Positions 1 to 8,289 of a DNA stretch of 64,000 nt are shown here, in pieces. Made by a program: the position numbers and the translations under genes. This DNA is from JABFSS01 sp964497975 (GTDB taxonomy: Bacteria > Patescibacteriota > Gracilibacteria > Peribacterales > Peribacteraceae): assembly GCA_964497975.1 (NCBI GenBank), contig CAZCFO010000001.1, forward strand, positions 411,225-475,224, given 5' to 3'. The notes under the pieces were generated by a model. That model had not been told where the DNA came from, did not search any database, and saw nothing but the letters and a program-made list of their open reading frames with translations. Numbering within the stretch: position 1 is the first letter of the stretch; each line of letters opens with the position of its first letter.

Positions 1-790
1 GCCCGAAATCCGCCCCGGGAGGCCGACGATCGCGCTTCTGGGCGACTCGATCGCGTTCGGATACGGACTCGAAAACGACCAGACGATCGGCGCGCGCCTC
101 GAGGCGCTGCTCGAGGGGAAATACAACGTGGTGACGGCTGCCGCTCCGGGATACGGCCTGGGGCAGGAATCCGTCTTCTTCCGCGAGAAGGTGCTGCCGC
201 TTCATCCGGGAACGCTGATCCTCGAATTCCACTGGAACGACCTGACGAGTCAGCCGCCCGACATCCTCGACGACGAAGGAAACCTGCATGCGCATGACTG
301 GAAGCCGGGTGACCGCCCGTGCAATCCGCTCAAGACAGGGATCCTCTCGTGGATCCCCGGCGGTTGTTGGCTCGATCTGCACAGCGCCTTCTACCGGACG
401 ATCAAGAAAGTCGTCACCGCGCGCACCGAGCAGCGCAACGCCGCCGAGCAGGTGACGAATCTCGCGAAGAACGCCTTCGGGGACGAAGTCACGGACGAGC
501 AGCTGGCCGCCTACGGCAAACAGCTGGAGGATTTTGCGGCGACGCTCCCTCCGGAGCTGAAGAAGCTCTTCGTCATCTGGCCCGAACGCCCGCTGCATCT
601 GCTGACCACCACGAAGCTGCGCGCCATGGCGGAGAAAAACGGATTCCGCGTGATCAACCTGTACGAGGTGTTCGGCAACCGAGCGGAAACCCTCACGTGG
701 GATACGGTCCATCCCAGCGCGAAGACCGCCGACGAAGCCGCGGGGGTTATCCGAGGGGCATTGGAGGAATGGGCGTTGCTCCCGGAATGA
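1..790 (+). CDS. SGNH/GDSL-family hydrolase, C-terminal part (5' end outside window)
   Basis: The reading frame is open from base 2, so the start lies upstream. Near the left edge it encodes LLGDSIAFGYG, which is block I of the SGNH/GDSL hydrolases (nucleophile Ser in GDS, bases 41-49). Near the end it encodes WDTVHPS, the block V Asp-x-x-His pair (bases 701-712). Both halves of the catalytic triad are therefore visible. Family members are esterases or acyltransferases that often act on O-acyl groups of cell-surface sugars, which would fit the glycan genes that follow; the substrate here is unknown. The segment between the blocks is soluble and shows no membrane span. The family call is firm and the role is inferred. 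Confidence 0.8.
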   Translation, partial: PEIRPGRPTIALLGDSIAFGYGLENDQTIGARLEALLEGKYNVVTAAAPGYGLGQESVFFREKVLPLHPGTLILEFHWNDLTSQPPDILDDEGNLHAHDWKPGDRPCNPLKTGILSWIPGGCWLDLHSAFYRTIKKVVTARTEQRNAAEQVTNLAKNAFGDEVTDEQLAAYGKQLEDFAATLPPELKKLFVIWPERPLHLLTTTKLRAMAEKNGFRVINLYEVFGNRAETLTWDTVHPSAKTADEAAGVIRGALEEWALLPE

Positions 791-888
791 AATTTCCGCT
801 GCCACCAGAGAAAAAGGAAGGCAGAGAGACGGAACAGTTGATAAATAAAAAAAATCATGAAAAATACTATAGTTCCCCCTCCTTGCGT

Positions 889-1092
889 ATGTCTTTTTCA
901 ACCCCCTCCGAAAGACCCACCATGCCTTCCCGATGGCCGGATGTCACCCTGTACCAAGGTGGTCCAAGGAACCCCTCTCTTCTTCAGCGGGATCTTGAAG
1001 GTAGCGAGGAAAAAATCGCAGCGCTTGGTCTTCCAGAAGGCGTGCTCGACGCTACAAAACCGACAGACGCCACGGAAGAAAAGGTGTCATGA
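889..1092 (+). CDS. possible small hypothetical protein (67 aa)
   Basis: This stretch is the only plausible gene in the roughly 300 bp between the SGNH hydrolase and the convergent GT2 gene. The 67-residue product (starts MSFSTPSERP, ends TDATEEKVS) is soluble, acidic toward its end and rich in Pro/Glu/Ser, and it looks more protein-like than the Pro/Arg-rich product of the overlapping frame. A TANNNT element (TATAGT, 868-873) lies 15 nt before the ATG; an in-frame TTG at 883 is closer (9 nt). The stop overlaps the last bases of the opposite gene. I do not recognise a family and the gene may not be real. Confidence 0.35.
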   Translation: MSFSTPSERPTMPSRWPDVTLYQGGPRNPSLLQRDLEGSEEKIAALGLPEGVLDATKPTDATEEKVS

Positions 1093-1902
1093 GGCGCGAC
1101 TGACATCACCGCCGAGGACCTTCTTCAAACGAAGCCCCCACATCCTCACGATCGTCCACAGATACGGGAGACCGCGCTTGAAGAGGTGACGGAAGCTTGA
1201 ACCGGTTTTGGATTCGCCCGCGCGTCGCGGGACGTTTTCGTAGGGAATCTCGATGAACGTGCTCCCCAGAAGAATCGCGCGGAAGATGAGATCGATGAAG
1301 TACTCTCCATAGTCGCCTTTCAGGCGGATGCGGCCGAGGACGTCTTTGCGGATCGCGATGAAGCCGCTCGTGTAATCGGTGAATGACGCGAAGAGCGCGT
1401 GGCGCAGGAACCAGTTGAGCAGGCGGCTGAGGAGAATGGCCGCCTTGGATTCCTCTCCGCCAAACCACTGCTTTGCTTCTTTATATTTGCCGCCCGCGAC
1501 AAAGCGCGATGCGACCGCGATATCGTAGCCCCCTTCGATTTTGGCAAGCAGCTGCGGAATGATGAACGGCGGCATGGAGAAGTCGCAGTCGAGCCAGACG
1601 ACGGTGTCGCCCTGCGCAAGATCGATGCCCCGCTGGATGCTCTTGGTGAGCCCGCGGTCCGTGAGGCGGGTTTCGATGCGGAGACCGGAAACCGTTCCGG
1701 TATTGATGAGCTCTTGAATCAACCGCGACGTGCCATCCGGCGAATTGTCGTCGACCACGATGATCTCGTGCGGCTGGGTGATTGCCTGATGGATCGCCCT
1801 GCAGAGATCCACGATGTTTCCGGCCTCGTTGTAGGTCGGAAGAATCACGGAGACAAGCTGAATGTTATGCCGCTGCGATGGCGCTGATCTGGTCACAGAC
1901 AT
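1087..1902 (-). CDS. GT2 glycosyltransferase, polyprenol-phosphate mannose synthase-like (DPM1 type)
   Basis: 271-aa GT-A fold enzyme. SVILPTYNEAGN (about residues 17-28) and VVDDNSPDGT (about 49-58) are the nucleotide-binding start of GT2, and WLDCDFSMPP (about 99-108) carries the metal-binding acidic motif. Gly/Ser-rich ASRFVAGG and a conserved TDYTSGFIAIRK segment match dolichyl-phosphate mannose/glucose synthases, which load a sugar onto polyprenyl phosphate at the inner face of the membrane. There is no C-terminal membrane domain; the end is basic and amphipathic. It is the last gene of a four-gene minus-strand operon, and its ATG lies 38 bp inside the end of the aminotransferase gene, suggesting translational coupling. 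The donor sugar cannot be told from sequence. Confidence 0.85.
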   Translation of the reverse strand: MSVTRSAPSQRHNIQLVSVILPTYNEAGNIVDLCRAIHQAITQPHEIIVVDDNSPDGTSRLIQELINTGTVSGLRIETRLTDRGLTKSIQRGIDLAQGDTVVWLDCDFSMPPFIIPQLLAKIEGGYDIAVASRFVAGGKYKEAKQWFGGEESKAAILLSRLLNWFLRHALFASFTDYTSGFIAIRKDVLGRIRLKGDYGEYFIDLIFRAILLGSTFIEIPYENVPRRAGESKTGSSFRHLFKRGLPYLWTIVRMWGLRLKKVLGGDVSRAS

Positions 1903-2974
1903 AGGTGAGTTGCTCCAATGTTAGCGCTAAACCGGATGGGAGATACAGTCCGCAACGGGCAATCCGTTCCGAGACCGGGAATGTCTCCTTCGTACCGTAG
2001 AGTTTCTGGATGACCGGCTGATGAGCCGACGAGGGGAAGAAATCGCGCGTATCGATTCCCTTCTCCTTGAGCGCGGTACGGAAGGCGTCGCGGCTGAGCG
2101 GGAATTCCTCGGTGACGAGCACGGAGTACATCCAGTACACGTTGGTGGCGTAGTCCTTGGTGACCGGAAGTTGCAGGCCTTTGATCTTCGCCAGCCGCTT
2201 GCCGTACTCCGCCGTCATCCACCGCTTGGTCTTGAGGAAGTCCTCGATCGATTCCAGCTGGCCGAGCCCGCACGCCGCCTGGATGTTGGTCATGCGGTAG
2301 TTGTATCCGACCTCGTCGTGCCAGAACCGCCGCTCGGGCATGTGGCAGAGATCCTTGAGCCTCCGCGCGCGGTCGGCGAGCGCATCGTCGTCGGTGAGGA
2401 TCATGCCGCCTTCGCCCGTCGTGATGATCTTGTTCCCGTAGAAACTGAAGCAGCCGAACGTTCCCATCGAGCCGCACTTCTTCCCCTTGTACAGCGCCCC
2501 GTGCGCCTCCGCCGCGTCCTCGATGACCGGGATCTTGTGTTTCCTGGCAAGCGCCAGCAGCGGATCCATGTCGACGCTGTGGCCGTAGATGTGCACCGGC
2601 ATGATGGCCTTTGTTTTCCTGGTGATCTTCGCTTCTATTTTCGACACGTCGATGTTGTAGGTGTCGGGTTCGGCATCGACGAAGACCGGCGTCGCGCCCG
2701 TGTAGATGACCGAGAAGACCGAGGCGATCATCGTGAAATCGGGGACGATCACCTCGTCGCCGGGGCCGATGCCCAGGCTCAGCAGCGCGACATGGAGGGC
2801 GGCGGTGCCGCTCGTGACCGCGATCCCGTGTTTGACGCCCGCATAGTCCGCGAACGCCTGCTCGAATCTGCCGATGTACGGACCCGCGGACGACACCCAG
2901 CCGGATTCCATCGCGTCGGCGACGTACTTCTTGGCTGCCGGGGTGATGACGGGATCGTTGACGGGTACCTTCAT
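1865..2974 (-). CDS. DegT/DnrJ/EryC1/StrS-family PLP aminotransferase (sugar aminotransferase)
   Basis: 369-aa aspartate-aminotransferase-fold enzyme of the sugar aminotransferase family, whose members convert keto-sugar nucleotides to amino sugars (perosamine synthetase and relatives). Visible motifs are the N-terminal VNDPVI...ESGWVSSAGPYIGRFE, TSGTAALHVAL (PLP phosphate grip), VPDFTMIAS, MPVHIYGH, EDAAEAHGA (Asp contacting the pyridine N), and CFSFYGNKIITTGEGGM with the Schiff-base Lys at about residue 185, then GYNYRMTNIQAA. Length is normal for the family. It follows the cupin gene by 4 bp and precedes the GT2 gene in the same operon, so it probably makes a nucleotide amino-deoxysugar used by the local glycosyltransferases. 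Confidence 0.9.
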   Translation of the reverse strand: MKVPVNDPVITPAAKKYVADAMESGWVSSAGPYIGRFEQAFADYAGVKHGIAVTSGTAALHVALLSLGIGPGDEVIVPDFTMIASVFSVIYTGATPVFVDAEPDTYNIDVSKIEAKITRKTKAIMPVHIYGHSVDMDPLLALARKHKIPVIEDAAEAHGALYKGKKCGSMGTFGCFSFYGNKIITTGEGGMILTDDDALADRARRLKDLCHMPERRFWHDEVGYNYRMTNIQAACGLGQLESIEDFLKTKRWMTAEYGKRLAKIKGLQLPVTKDYATNVYWMYSVLVTEEFPLSRDAFRTALKEKGIDTRDFFPSSAHQPVIQKLYGTKETFPVSERIARCGLYLPSGLALTLEQLTYVCDQISAIAAA

Positions 2975-2978
2975 GGGA

Positions 2979-3383
2979 TCAGCGGAAGAGTTTCTTCATG
3001 GCATCGCCCTCGTACGGGCCCTGCTTCACCTCCACGAGTCTCGTCGGCTCGAGCATCACCAGATGATGGCCTCCGCGCAGGAAGACGAGAAAGTCCCCGG
3101 CGGCGACGACATGCCTGTGGAGCTCGTTCCACTCCTCGTCGAATACGGTGACCTCGGACTTTCCCTTCTCGACGTAGAGGAATTCCGTCGTGCGCGTGAT
3201 GGCCGAATGGCGGCCGGGATGCTGGTGCGCCTTGACCTCGTATCCGGCGGGGCGCTCGAAGACGCCCACCTGGAATTCATCCGCATTCTGCGTGAAGAAC
3301 TGCGAGTCTTTCACCTCCGGACGACCGCACACGAAGAGCGCGTAGGTGACGCCGTTTTTGATGACGGGGGTGACCGGGCTCAT
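2979..3383 (-). CDS. cupin-domain protein, probably sugar-related
   Basis: 134-aa single-domain cupin. Metal-ligand candidates sit in VKAHQHPGRHSAI (His residues around 53-59) and TEFLYVEKG (Glu about 67), followed by GDFLVFLRGGHHLVML with the second His cluster and a conserved EVKQGPYEGD tail. The start ATG overlaps the stop of the upstream GT4 gene (ATGA), and the aminotransferase follows by 4 bp. Small cupins in this setting include nucleotide-sugar epimerases and ketoisomerases, so a role on the aminotransferase substrate is plausible but not shown. The fold call is strong and the reaction is unknown. Confidence 0.75.
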   Translation of the reverse strand: MSPVTPVIKNGVTYALFVCGRPEVKDSQFFTQNADEFQVGVFERPAGYEVKAHQHPGRHSAITRTTEFLYVEKGKSEVTVFDEEWNELHRHVVAAGDFLVFLRGGHHLVMLEPTRLVEVKQGPYEGDAMKKLFR

Positions 3384-4558
3384 GGCTTCACGGTACCAGA
3401 AACCGCATCCAGAATCCTCCGCATCCGTTTCTCCCACGTGTGCTCCGCCGCGACGCGCTTCCCCTCTTCCGCGCGTCGCGAGGCCTCCTCCGGGCGATCG
3501 AGGACATCCGTGATAGCCACGGCGAGATCCGCGGCATCTCCGGGACGGAAGAATGCCACGCTCTTCTCCGAGACGACGTCGCGGACGGGCGGGATGTCGG
3601 CGCAGACGACGGGCCGGCCCGCGGCGAGATACTCGAAGAGTTTGAGCGGGGAGGTGTCGCGCATGAAATAGGGGTGATCGGTCTTGGGTGCGGGATACAC
3701 GCACACGTCGCAGGCGGCCATGGCCGACGGGACTTCCGCGGCGGTGATGTGGCCCTGGAACCGGATGAGGTCCCCGGTAAGGCCCCGGTCCGACGCGAGC
3801 GCCTGATACGCGGCTTTCCACTTTTCGGGCCCGCCCACGATCCAGAGCAGCGGCAGGGGGCTGCGGGTCCGCAGACTCCTATCGGCGAGCGCCTCGATGA
3901 GTTCCCGCACGCCCTTCTCGAGCGTCTCCCGCGTGACCAGCGACCCCACGTACCCGATCACTGGGCGGTCGGACGGCAGTTGCCAGCGGCTCTTCGCGCC
4001 GCCGGAGGAGAGGCCGTCGAATTTTTTCCCGTCGACGGCATCCGCTTCCACGATCACGCGGCCGGGCTCCACTCCTTTGCGGACGAGTTCTTCGCGCATG
4101 AGCGACGTGAGGCACACGACCAGGCGGCACCGGTTGAGGAACGGGACGAACAGTTGCGGAAAGCGCGGCAGCGCGTGCAACTCCATGATCAAGGGGATCC
4201 CCGTGCGCAGCAGCGGTCGGAGAAGCAGCGGCGAGCGGGCGTACAGGAGATCCTGGGGGTTGGCTTCCAGGTATTTCCGGACGCTCTTCCCGTACGACGG
4301 CATGCTGGCCGCAAATCCGAGGAACCCGGGAATCAGCTTTGAATGGAACGCGTTGAAGTGCGTCATGCGGACCACGTTGAGCGCGCGGGAGAGGCCGTAA
4401 AAGGATGCCGCGGGATGTTGCGCGGTATCCCCAAACGTCGTACAGAGAACCTCCACCTCATGCCCCAGCCCCGCCATCGCGTCGCAGACCTGCGCGATCT
4501 GGAAGCCATGCGCCTTCTCGGTGGGGAACCGGCTGTGATTGACGTAGGCGATGCGCAT
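3380..4558 (-). CDS. GT4-family glycosyltransferase
   Basis: 392-aa GT-B enzyme. The N-terminal domain begins MRIAYVNHSRFPTEKAHGFQIAQ with the usual Gly/His acceptor-side loop. The C-terminal domain carries VIGYVGSL, LWIVGGPEK and SPLKLFEYLAAGRPVVC, which is the donor-binding E-x7-E region of GT4. The start at 4558 is chosen because TATCCT lies exactly 6 nt upstream on the minus strand; a longer frame to 4606 would begin in front of this promoter. It heads the operon GT4, cupin, aminotransferase, GT2. It probably adds an internal sugar to a lipid-linked glycan at the cytoplasmic face. Confidence 0.88.
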   Translation of the reverse strand: MRIAYVNHSRFPTEKAHGFQIAQVCDAMAGLGHEVEVLCTTFGDTAQHPAASFYGLSRALNVVRMTHFNAFHSKLIPGFLGFAASMPSYGKSVRKYLEANPQDLLYARSPLLLRPLLRTGIPLIMELHALPRFPQLFVPFLNRCRLVVCLTSLMREELVRKGVEPGRVIVEADAVDGKKFDGLSSGGAKSRWQLPSDRPVIGYVGSLVTRETLEKGVRELIEALADRSLRTRSPLPLLWIVGGPEKWKAAYQALASDRGLTGDLIRFQGHITAAEVPSAMAACDVCVYPAPKTDHPYFMRDTSPLKLFEYLAAGRPVVCADIPPVRDVVSEKSVAFFRPGDAADLAVAITDVLDRPEEASRRAEEGKRVAAEHTWEKRMRRILDAVSGTVKP

Positions 4559-4564
4559 GGAGAA

Positions 4565-4570
4565 AGGATA
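4565..4570 (-). promoter_or_regulatory. TATCCT -10 element, leaderless start of the GT4-cupin-aminotransferase-GT2 operon
   Basis: TATCCT on the minus strand is followed by 6 nt and then the ATG at 4558. A bacterial -10 box places transcription start about 6-7 nt downstream, so the mRNA should begin at the start codon. The same arrangement recurs at most gene heads in this window and is discussed in the findings. No clear -35 box or Shine-Dalgarno is seen. Confidence 0.65.
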
Positions 4571-4646
4571 TCGGATAGCGGCGCAGCCAAACACCCGATT
4601 AGGCAAGGACGCACAAGGGAGGAGTGATATTTGCAGGACGAAGCCG

Positions 4647-4652
4647 TATCAT
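4647..4652 (+). promoter_or_regulatory. TATCAT -10 element for the 603-aa membrane protein
   Basis: TATCAT ends 8 nt before ATG 4661. This spacing decides the start over the TTG at 4631, which has an AGGGAGGAG stretch in front of it and is the alternative. Confidence 0.45.
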
Positions 4653-4660
4653 CCCTGCCG

Positions 4661-6472
4661 ATGATGGATTGGATGATTGTGCGGCAGAAAGCAGACTCTC
4701 TCCTGCGAAACCGGTGGGTGATGTTCTACGCGCTGGGGGTTGCGGGCATCGCTCTGGCATTCTGCCTCAACGCCCTGCTGGACATGCTCGCCTTCGAGGC
4801 GCGCGGTCCCATGAACGGCGACGCGTTTATTTATCTGACGATGGGGCGTGGCATCCTCAACGGACTCTCGCCGTACCTGGAGCTGTTCGAATCCAAGCCT
4901 CCCGGGGTGTTCTCGATTATGGCACTCTCGCTCGCGCTGACGGGCACGGAGGCGGTCGCGCGTTGGATATCGATTCTGCTGCTCTTCTCGATGCCGGTCC
5001 TGCTCGCTCTATGGATGTGGAAACGCGGAACGGCCCTGCGCTTCCCGATGCCGCGGCTCGCGCTTGGCACCGTGTTCGGGGCGCTCACGGGCGGCCTGCT
5101 TGCGCTCCGGCTGGAGCAGATCGCCGGAAGCGTGCAGACGGAAGGTTTCGGCGCGGGTTTCGGATTCCTCTACGTGCTGGTGATCCTCTGGGACCGGGAA
5201 CGGTGGCGCCCCTGGAAAACCGCGGCGGCGGCGGTCGCGATGATGCTCGCGCTGTTCATGAAGGAACCGTTCGTTCTGGCATTCGCCGCGATCGCCCTGC
5301 TCGTCGACCGCCATCCGCGGGAGTATCTGCGGCATCTGATCATTCCCGGACTGATCGCGGGAGGACTGCTGCTGCTCGTATTGCTCGTGACGGGGTGGTG
5401 GCGGGGGTATTTTGAGCACTACCTGCCGGCGATGATCGAACAGCGGATCACCGGAAGCCAGCCCGGAGACTTCCCGCTGCTTTTCCGGGCATTGTGGACC
5501 GACCGCTTTTACAACGGCCTGACGATGTATTCGCCCATTCCCCTTCTCGGACCGGTGCTGCTGGGATGCCTGTTCATCACGCTGCTGCGCAGGGGCTCAC
5601 GCCACGGGTGGCTCAATGCCCTCCTCCTGACGGCCGCGGTGCTGCTGACCGCCCGGAGCGTGGCGTTTCCCGGAATACTCCGCCTGCTCAAAAACTCCCT
5701 CCAGGCGGGGGGCGTGCCGCCGGGCGAATATTGGATGGTTGACCAGTACCGTCACTGGATCTACTGGATCTGCGCCGAACTGGTTCTCACTGCCGCGGTA
5801 TTGGGCGGCATCCTGTGGCGGCGGCCGCGCATGATCATGGATGTCGCCGCGGGCGTCGCCGCGATCGTGCTGCTGTGCCTGGCGTTCGGCATCGGCAATT
5901 ACACGGGCAACGATGCCGCGTTCCCCTTCCCCGCGTATGCGGCAGTGGCGATGATCTTCCTGGAATGGACGTTTCTGCGGGACGGGCAGTCTGTTGTTTC
6001 AGCTCTCCAGAAAGTGGCTGGCGCCGTAACGGCGATACTCATCGTCATCGCAATGGTGACGTTCCAGCCGGTGCCGCAATCGACGCGCGACCAGTTCTTC
6101 GGAGAACGCGAAAGCTACCTGCCGTTCTCCCGGTGGCTCGACGGGTTGCTGGAAGCCTGCGACAACCCCCCGTACTACTGGCACGGCGGACAGCCGGCGA
6201 TGGCGTACGCGAAGCAATCGCCCACGGGCCCGATCTTCACGCCGTATTTCCACGACTATCTGACACTGCAGCACCCGCTGTACCTGGAGACGTATGACCA
6301 TCTCCGCCGCAATGTGCAGATCCTCCTCGTGCGGCCGCTGAAGTACGAGGGCGAGCCGCCCATTCCGGCGGACATTCTCGCGCTCTTCGGGCCCGACGCT
6401 CCGGCGTGCGCATCACGGGCGGGAGCGCCGCCCATCGAGGACGTGCAGGTGCTGTTCCGCAAAAATCCCTGA
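4661..6472 (+). CDS. polytopic GT39/ArnT-like membrane glycosyltransferase
   Basis: 603-aa integral membrane protein with a dozen or so hydrophobic segments. Its first extracytoplasmic loop has GPMNGDAFIYLTMGRGILNG and FESKPPGVF, the acidic residue plus K-P-P-G pattern of GT39 (PMT/ArnT-like, GT-C fold) enzymes that transfer sugar from polyprenyl phosphate outside the membrane. A soluble C-terminal segment of roughly 120 residues (from QSTRDQFFGERESY) contains a WHGGQPAMAY stretch. The start is ATG 4661 by promoter spacing; TTG 4631 with a purine-rich stretch would add 10 residues. Divergent from the GT4 operon and followed by a second GT39-like gene. Acceptor and donor are unknown. Confidence 0.8.
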   Translation: MMDWMIVRQKADSLLRNRWVMFYALGVAGIALAFCLNALLDMLAFEARGPMNGDAFIYLTMGRGILNGLSPYLELFESKPPGVFSIMALSLALTGTEAVARWISILLLFSMPVLLALWMWKRGTALRFPMPRLALGTVFGALTGGLLALRLEQIAGSVQTEGFGAGFGFLYVLVILWDRERWRPWKTAAAAVAMMLALFMKEPFVLAFAAIALLVDRHPREYLRHLIIPGLIAGGLLLLVLLVTGWWRGYFEHYLPAMIEQRITGSQPGDFPLLFRALWTDRFYNGLTMYSPIPLLGPVLLGCLFITLLRRGSRHGWLNALLLTAAVLLTARSVAFPGILRLLKNSLQAGGVPPGEYWMVDQYRHWIYWICAELVLTAAVLGGILWRRPRMIMDVAAGVAAIVLLCLAFGIGNYTGNDAAFPFPAYAAVAMIFLEWTFLRDGQSVVSALQKVAGAVTAILIVIAMVTFQPVPQSTRDQFFGERESYLPFSRWLDGLLEACDNPPYYWHGGQPAMAYAKQSPTGPIFTPYFHDYLTLQHPLYLETYDHLRRNVQILLVRPLKYEGEPPIPADILALFGPDAPACASRAGAPPIEDVQVLFRKNP

Positions 6473-6479
6473 GCGTCTG

Positions 6480-6485
6480 TATACT
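6480..6485 (+). promoter_or_regulatory. TATACT -10 element, leaderless
   Basis: TATACT followed by 6 nt and ATG 6492. It lies within the short gap after the upstream stop (6470-6472), so the two adjacent membrane-enzyme genes are likely transcribed separately. Confidence 0.7.
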
Positions 6486-6491
6486 TGAACC

Positions 6492-7886
6492 ATGCACCGC
6501 CTGCGCAGAAACGTTCCGGAGCTTGCCATTGCGCTCATCGCGCTGTTCTTCACGTTCCGCGAGCTCGGCACGTTCCCCCGATCGTGGCTCGACGAAGGCC
6601 TGTTCATCATGACCGCGAAATGGATCGCGGCCGGCCACGGCTACGGAATCCCCCTGCTGGAGAACGTGTGGAATTATCCGTACTTCCTCGCCGTCGGCCC
6701 GACGATCATCCTGCCGTCCGCGCTTTCCATCAAACTCCTCGGATTGTCGGTGGCGGCGGCGCGCGTGCCGATGACCCTGTATCTGCTCGGCAGCTGCGCG
6801 GCCATGTACGCGTTCACCCGGAGAGTCTCCGGTCAGAACGCCGCCCGCTGGTCGACCCTGCTGCTGGTCACGCTTTCCGCGTTCGTGAACACGGGCAAGC
6901 CGGTGCTGGGCGAAGTGCCGGCGTTCTTTTTTCTGATGCTCGGCTTCATCGCGTGGGAGCGGCTGCGCGGACCGTGGAAACAGGGGGTTTTGAGCGGCGT
7001 CTTTTTCGGGCTGTCGATCCTGACCAAGCTCACCTTCGGCCTGATTCTCCCCGCCCTCGGCATCGCCGGGATCGCCGCCATCGCGAAAAAAGACTGGAAG
7101 GCGGCGGTATCGCTGACGATCAGTGGAATGGCGGCTGTTCTCGTGTATCTGCCGTGGCGCCTGCTTGAAATCGCGCACACTCCCGCGGGAAGCCTGACGA
7201 GCGAGATCGGCGAATCCATCTTCGGCAGCGGCGAACTGCCGCTGTTCAACGTGCTTCTCAATAACCGCGGGATTCTTCTGGGGCTCCCCTTCCTGACCTT
7301 CGCTCTCATGTCCGCGCTGGGATTGGCCGGGGTCTGGTGGCGCCGCACGAACGTGACGAGGACGGGCCGGATCGCCATCACCGCTCTTCCGCTGCTCTTC
7401 CTTCTCTATTACCTCGGCAGCTACGGCTGGTACCGGCATCTGCTCCCCGGGCATCTGCTGCTGCTCGCATTCGTCCCGGCGGGCTCGGACCGCATCCTCG
7501 GCAAGCGCCTTGCCGCGGGCCTGCTGCTGGCCATCGCCGCCGCGCAGGGGGTCTGGCAGCTCGACCACCGCGGGGCGGGGCTGAGCACCGCGCTGCAGGA
7601 GACGGTCCACATCCTGGAAACGGAGGAGCGCGATACCGACATGATCATCGACGCCGCGGAAGTGTTCGGACAACTGCGCGAAAATCCCCATTGGCTGTAC
7701 CTGATTCCCGACAACGTCTCGCCCACAATGCCTCCGGTGTTCCGCACCCTCACCGAACGCCAGAAATGTTTCGCGCTGCTCACGCGTCTCGCGCCCGAAG
7801 AAGCGGAACGGCTTGGAGAACGGGTGCGCAGAATCGGCGGGTATCACCTGGTGGAACCGCCTCCCGAGTGCGGCCGTAGGGTATGA
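6492..7886 (+). CDS. polytopic GT39-like membrane glycosyltransferase
   Basis: 464-aa membrane protein. After the first span it has FPRSWLDEGLFIMTAKWIAAGHGYG, the loop in which GT39/GT-C enzymes carry catalytic acidic residues (LDEG here). Many hydrophobic helices follow (for example LALLFLLYYLGSYGWYRH), then a short soluble C-terminal end (LETEERDTDMIIDAAEVFGQ ... HLVEPPPECGRRV). Start fixed by TATACT 6 nt upstream. It lies between the 603-aa GT39-like gene and gtrA, a setting typical of lipid-linked sugar transfer. Function within the family is inferred. Confidence 0.78.
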   Translation: MHRLRRNVPELAIALIALFFTFRELGTFPRSWLDEGLFIMTAKWIAAGHGYGIPLLENVWNYPYFLAVGPTIILPSALSIKLLGLSVAAARVPMTLYLLGSCAAMYAFTRRVSGQNAARWSTLLLVTLSAFVNTGKPVLGEVPAFFFLMLGFIAWERLRGPWKQGVLSGVFFGLSILTKLTFGLILPALGIAGIAAIAKKDWKAAVSLTISGMAAVLVYLPWRLLEIAHTPAGSLTSEIGESIFGSGELPLFNVLLNNRGILLGLPFLTFALMSALGLAGVWWRRTNVTRTGRIAITALPLLFLLYYLGSYGWYRHLLPGHLLLLAFVPAGSDRILGKRLAAGLLLAIAAAQGVWQLDHRGAGLSTALQETVHILETEERDTDMIIDAAEVFGQLRENPHWLYLIPDNVSPTMPPVFRTLTERQKCFALLTRLAPEEAERLGERVRRIGGYHLVEPPPECGRRV

Positions 7887-7887
7887 T
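7882..7887 (+). promoter_or_regulatory. TATGAT -10 element overlapping the upstream stop codon
   Basis: TATGAT contains the TGA stop of the preceding gene and is followed by 6 nt and ATG 7894. The gtrA-like gene therefore seems to carry its own leaderless promoter despite the 7-bp gap. Confidence 0.65.
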
Positions 7888-7893
7888 GCGCGC

Positions 7894-8289
7894 ATGAAGC
7901 GCCTCTACCACCGCGTCCGTCCGATGGTTCCCCAGATGTTCCGCTACCTGATGAGCGGGGGGAGCGCGGCGTTCCTGCAGCTCGGCAGCTTCAAGCTGAT
8001 GGAGTGGGTGGGCGTCTGGTATCTCACGGCGACGATCATCAGCGGAGCGATCGGGTTCGTGAGCGCTTTCACATTCCACAAATATTTCGTCTTCAGGAAA
8101 AAGGAGAACACGGCGTCGCACGGCGTCCGGTACGTCATTTTGCAGTCCGTGAACGCCGTGGCGCAGATCGGCATCGTGTACCTGCTTGTGGAATTCGCGG
8201 GCGTCGACCCCTTCATCGCGAACATCCTTTCGATCGGCGTCGTGGTGAGCTGGAATTTCTTCCTCTATAAATTCTTCGTCTATGTCTAA
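7894..8289 (+). CDS. GtrA-family membrane protein (probable polyprenyl-phosphate-sugar flippase)
   Basis: 131-aa protein with four hydrophobic segments and the GtrA pattern: FRYLMSGGSAAFLQLGSFKLME at the start, then FVSAFTFHKYFVF before the second half, and VVVSWNFFLYKFFVYV at the end. GtrA proteins are proposed to move polyprenyl-phosphate-linked sugars across the membrane. Start at 7894 is set by the TATGAT box; a longer frame from 7813 would begin inside the previous gene. The last 8 bp overlap the next GT2 gene, implying co-translation. Confidence 0.85.
   Translation: MKRLYHRVRPMVPQMFRYLMSGGSAAFLQLGSFKLMEWVGVWYLTATIISGAIGFVSAFTFHKYFVFRKKENTASHGVRYVILQSVNAVAQIGIVYLLVEFAGVDPFIANILSIGVVVSWNFFLYKFFVYV

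Noticed and set aside
857..1189. Plus-strand 110-codon frame after the SGNH hydrolase
   Set aside because: Product is rich in Pro/Arg/Cys without any domain, starts before the local -10 box and runs 100 bp into the well-supported convergent GT2 gene.
4631..4660. TTG start with an AGGGAGGAG stretch for the 603-aa membrane protein
   Set aside because: Spacing to the Shine-Dalgarno-like stretch is good, but almost no other gene uses one, and TATCAT fits ATG 4661; kept only as an alternative.
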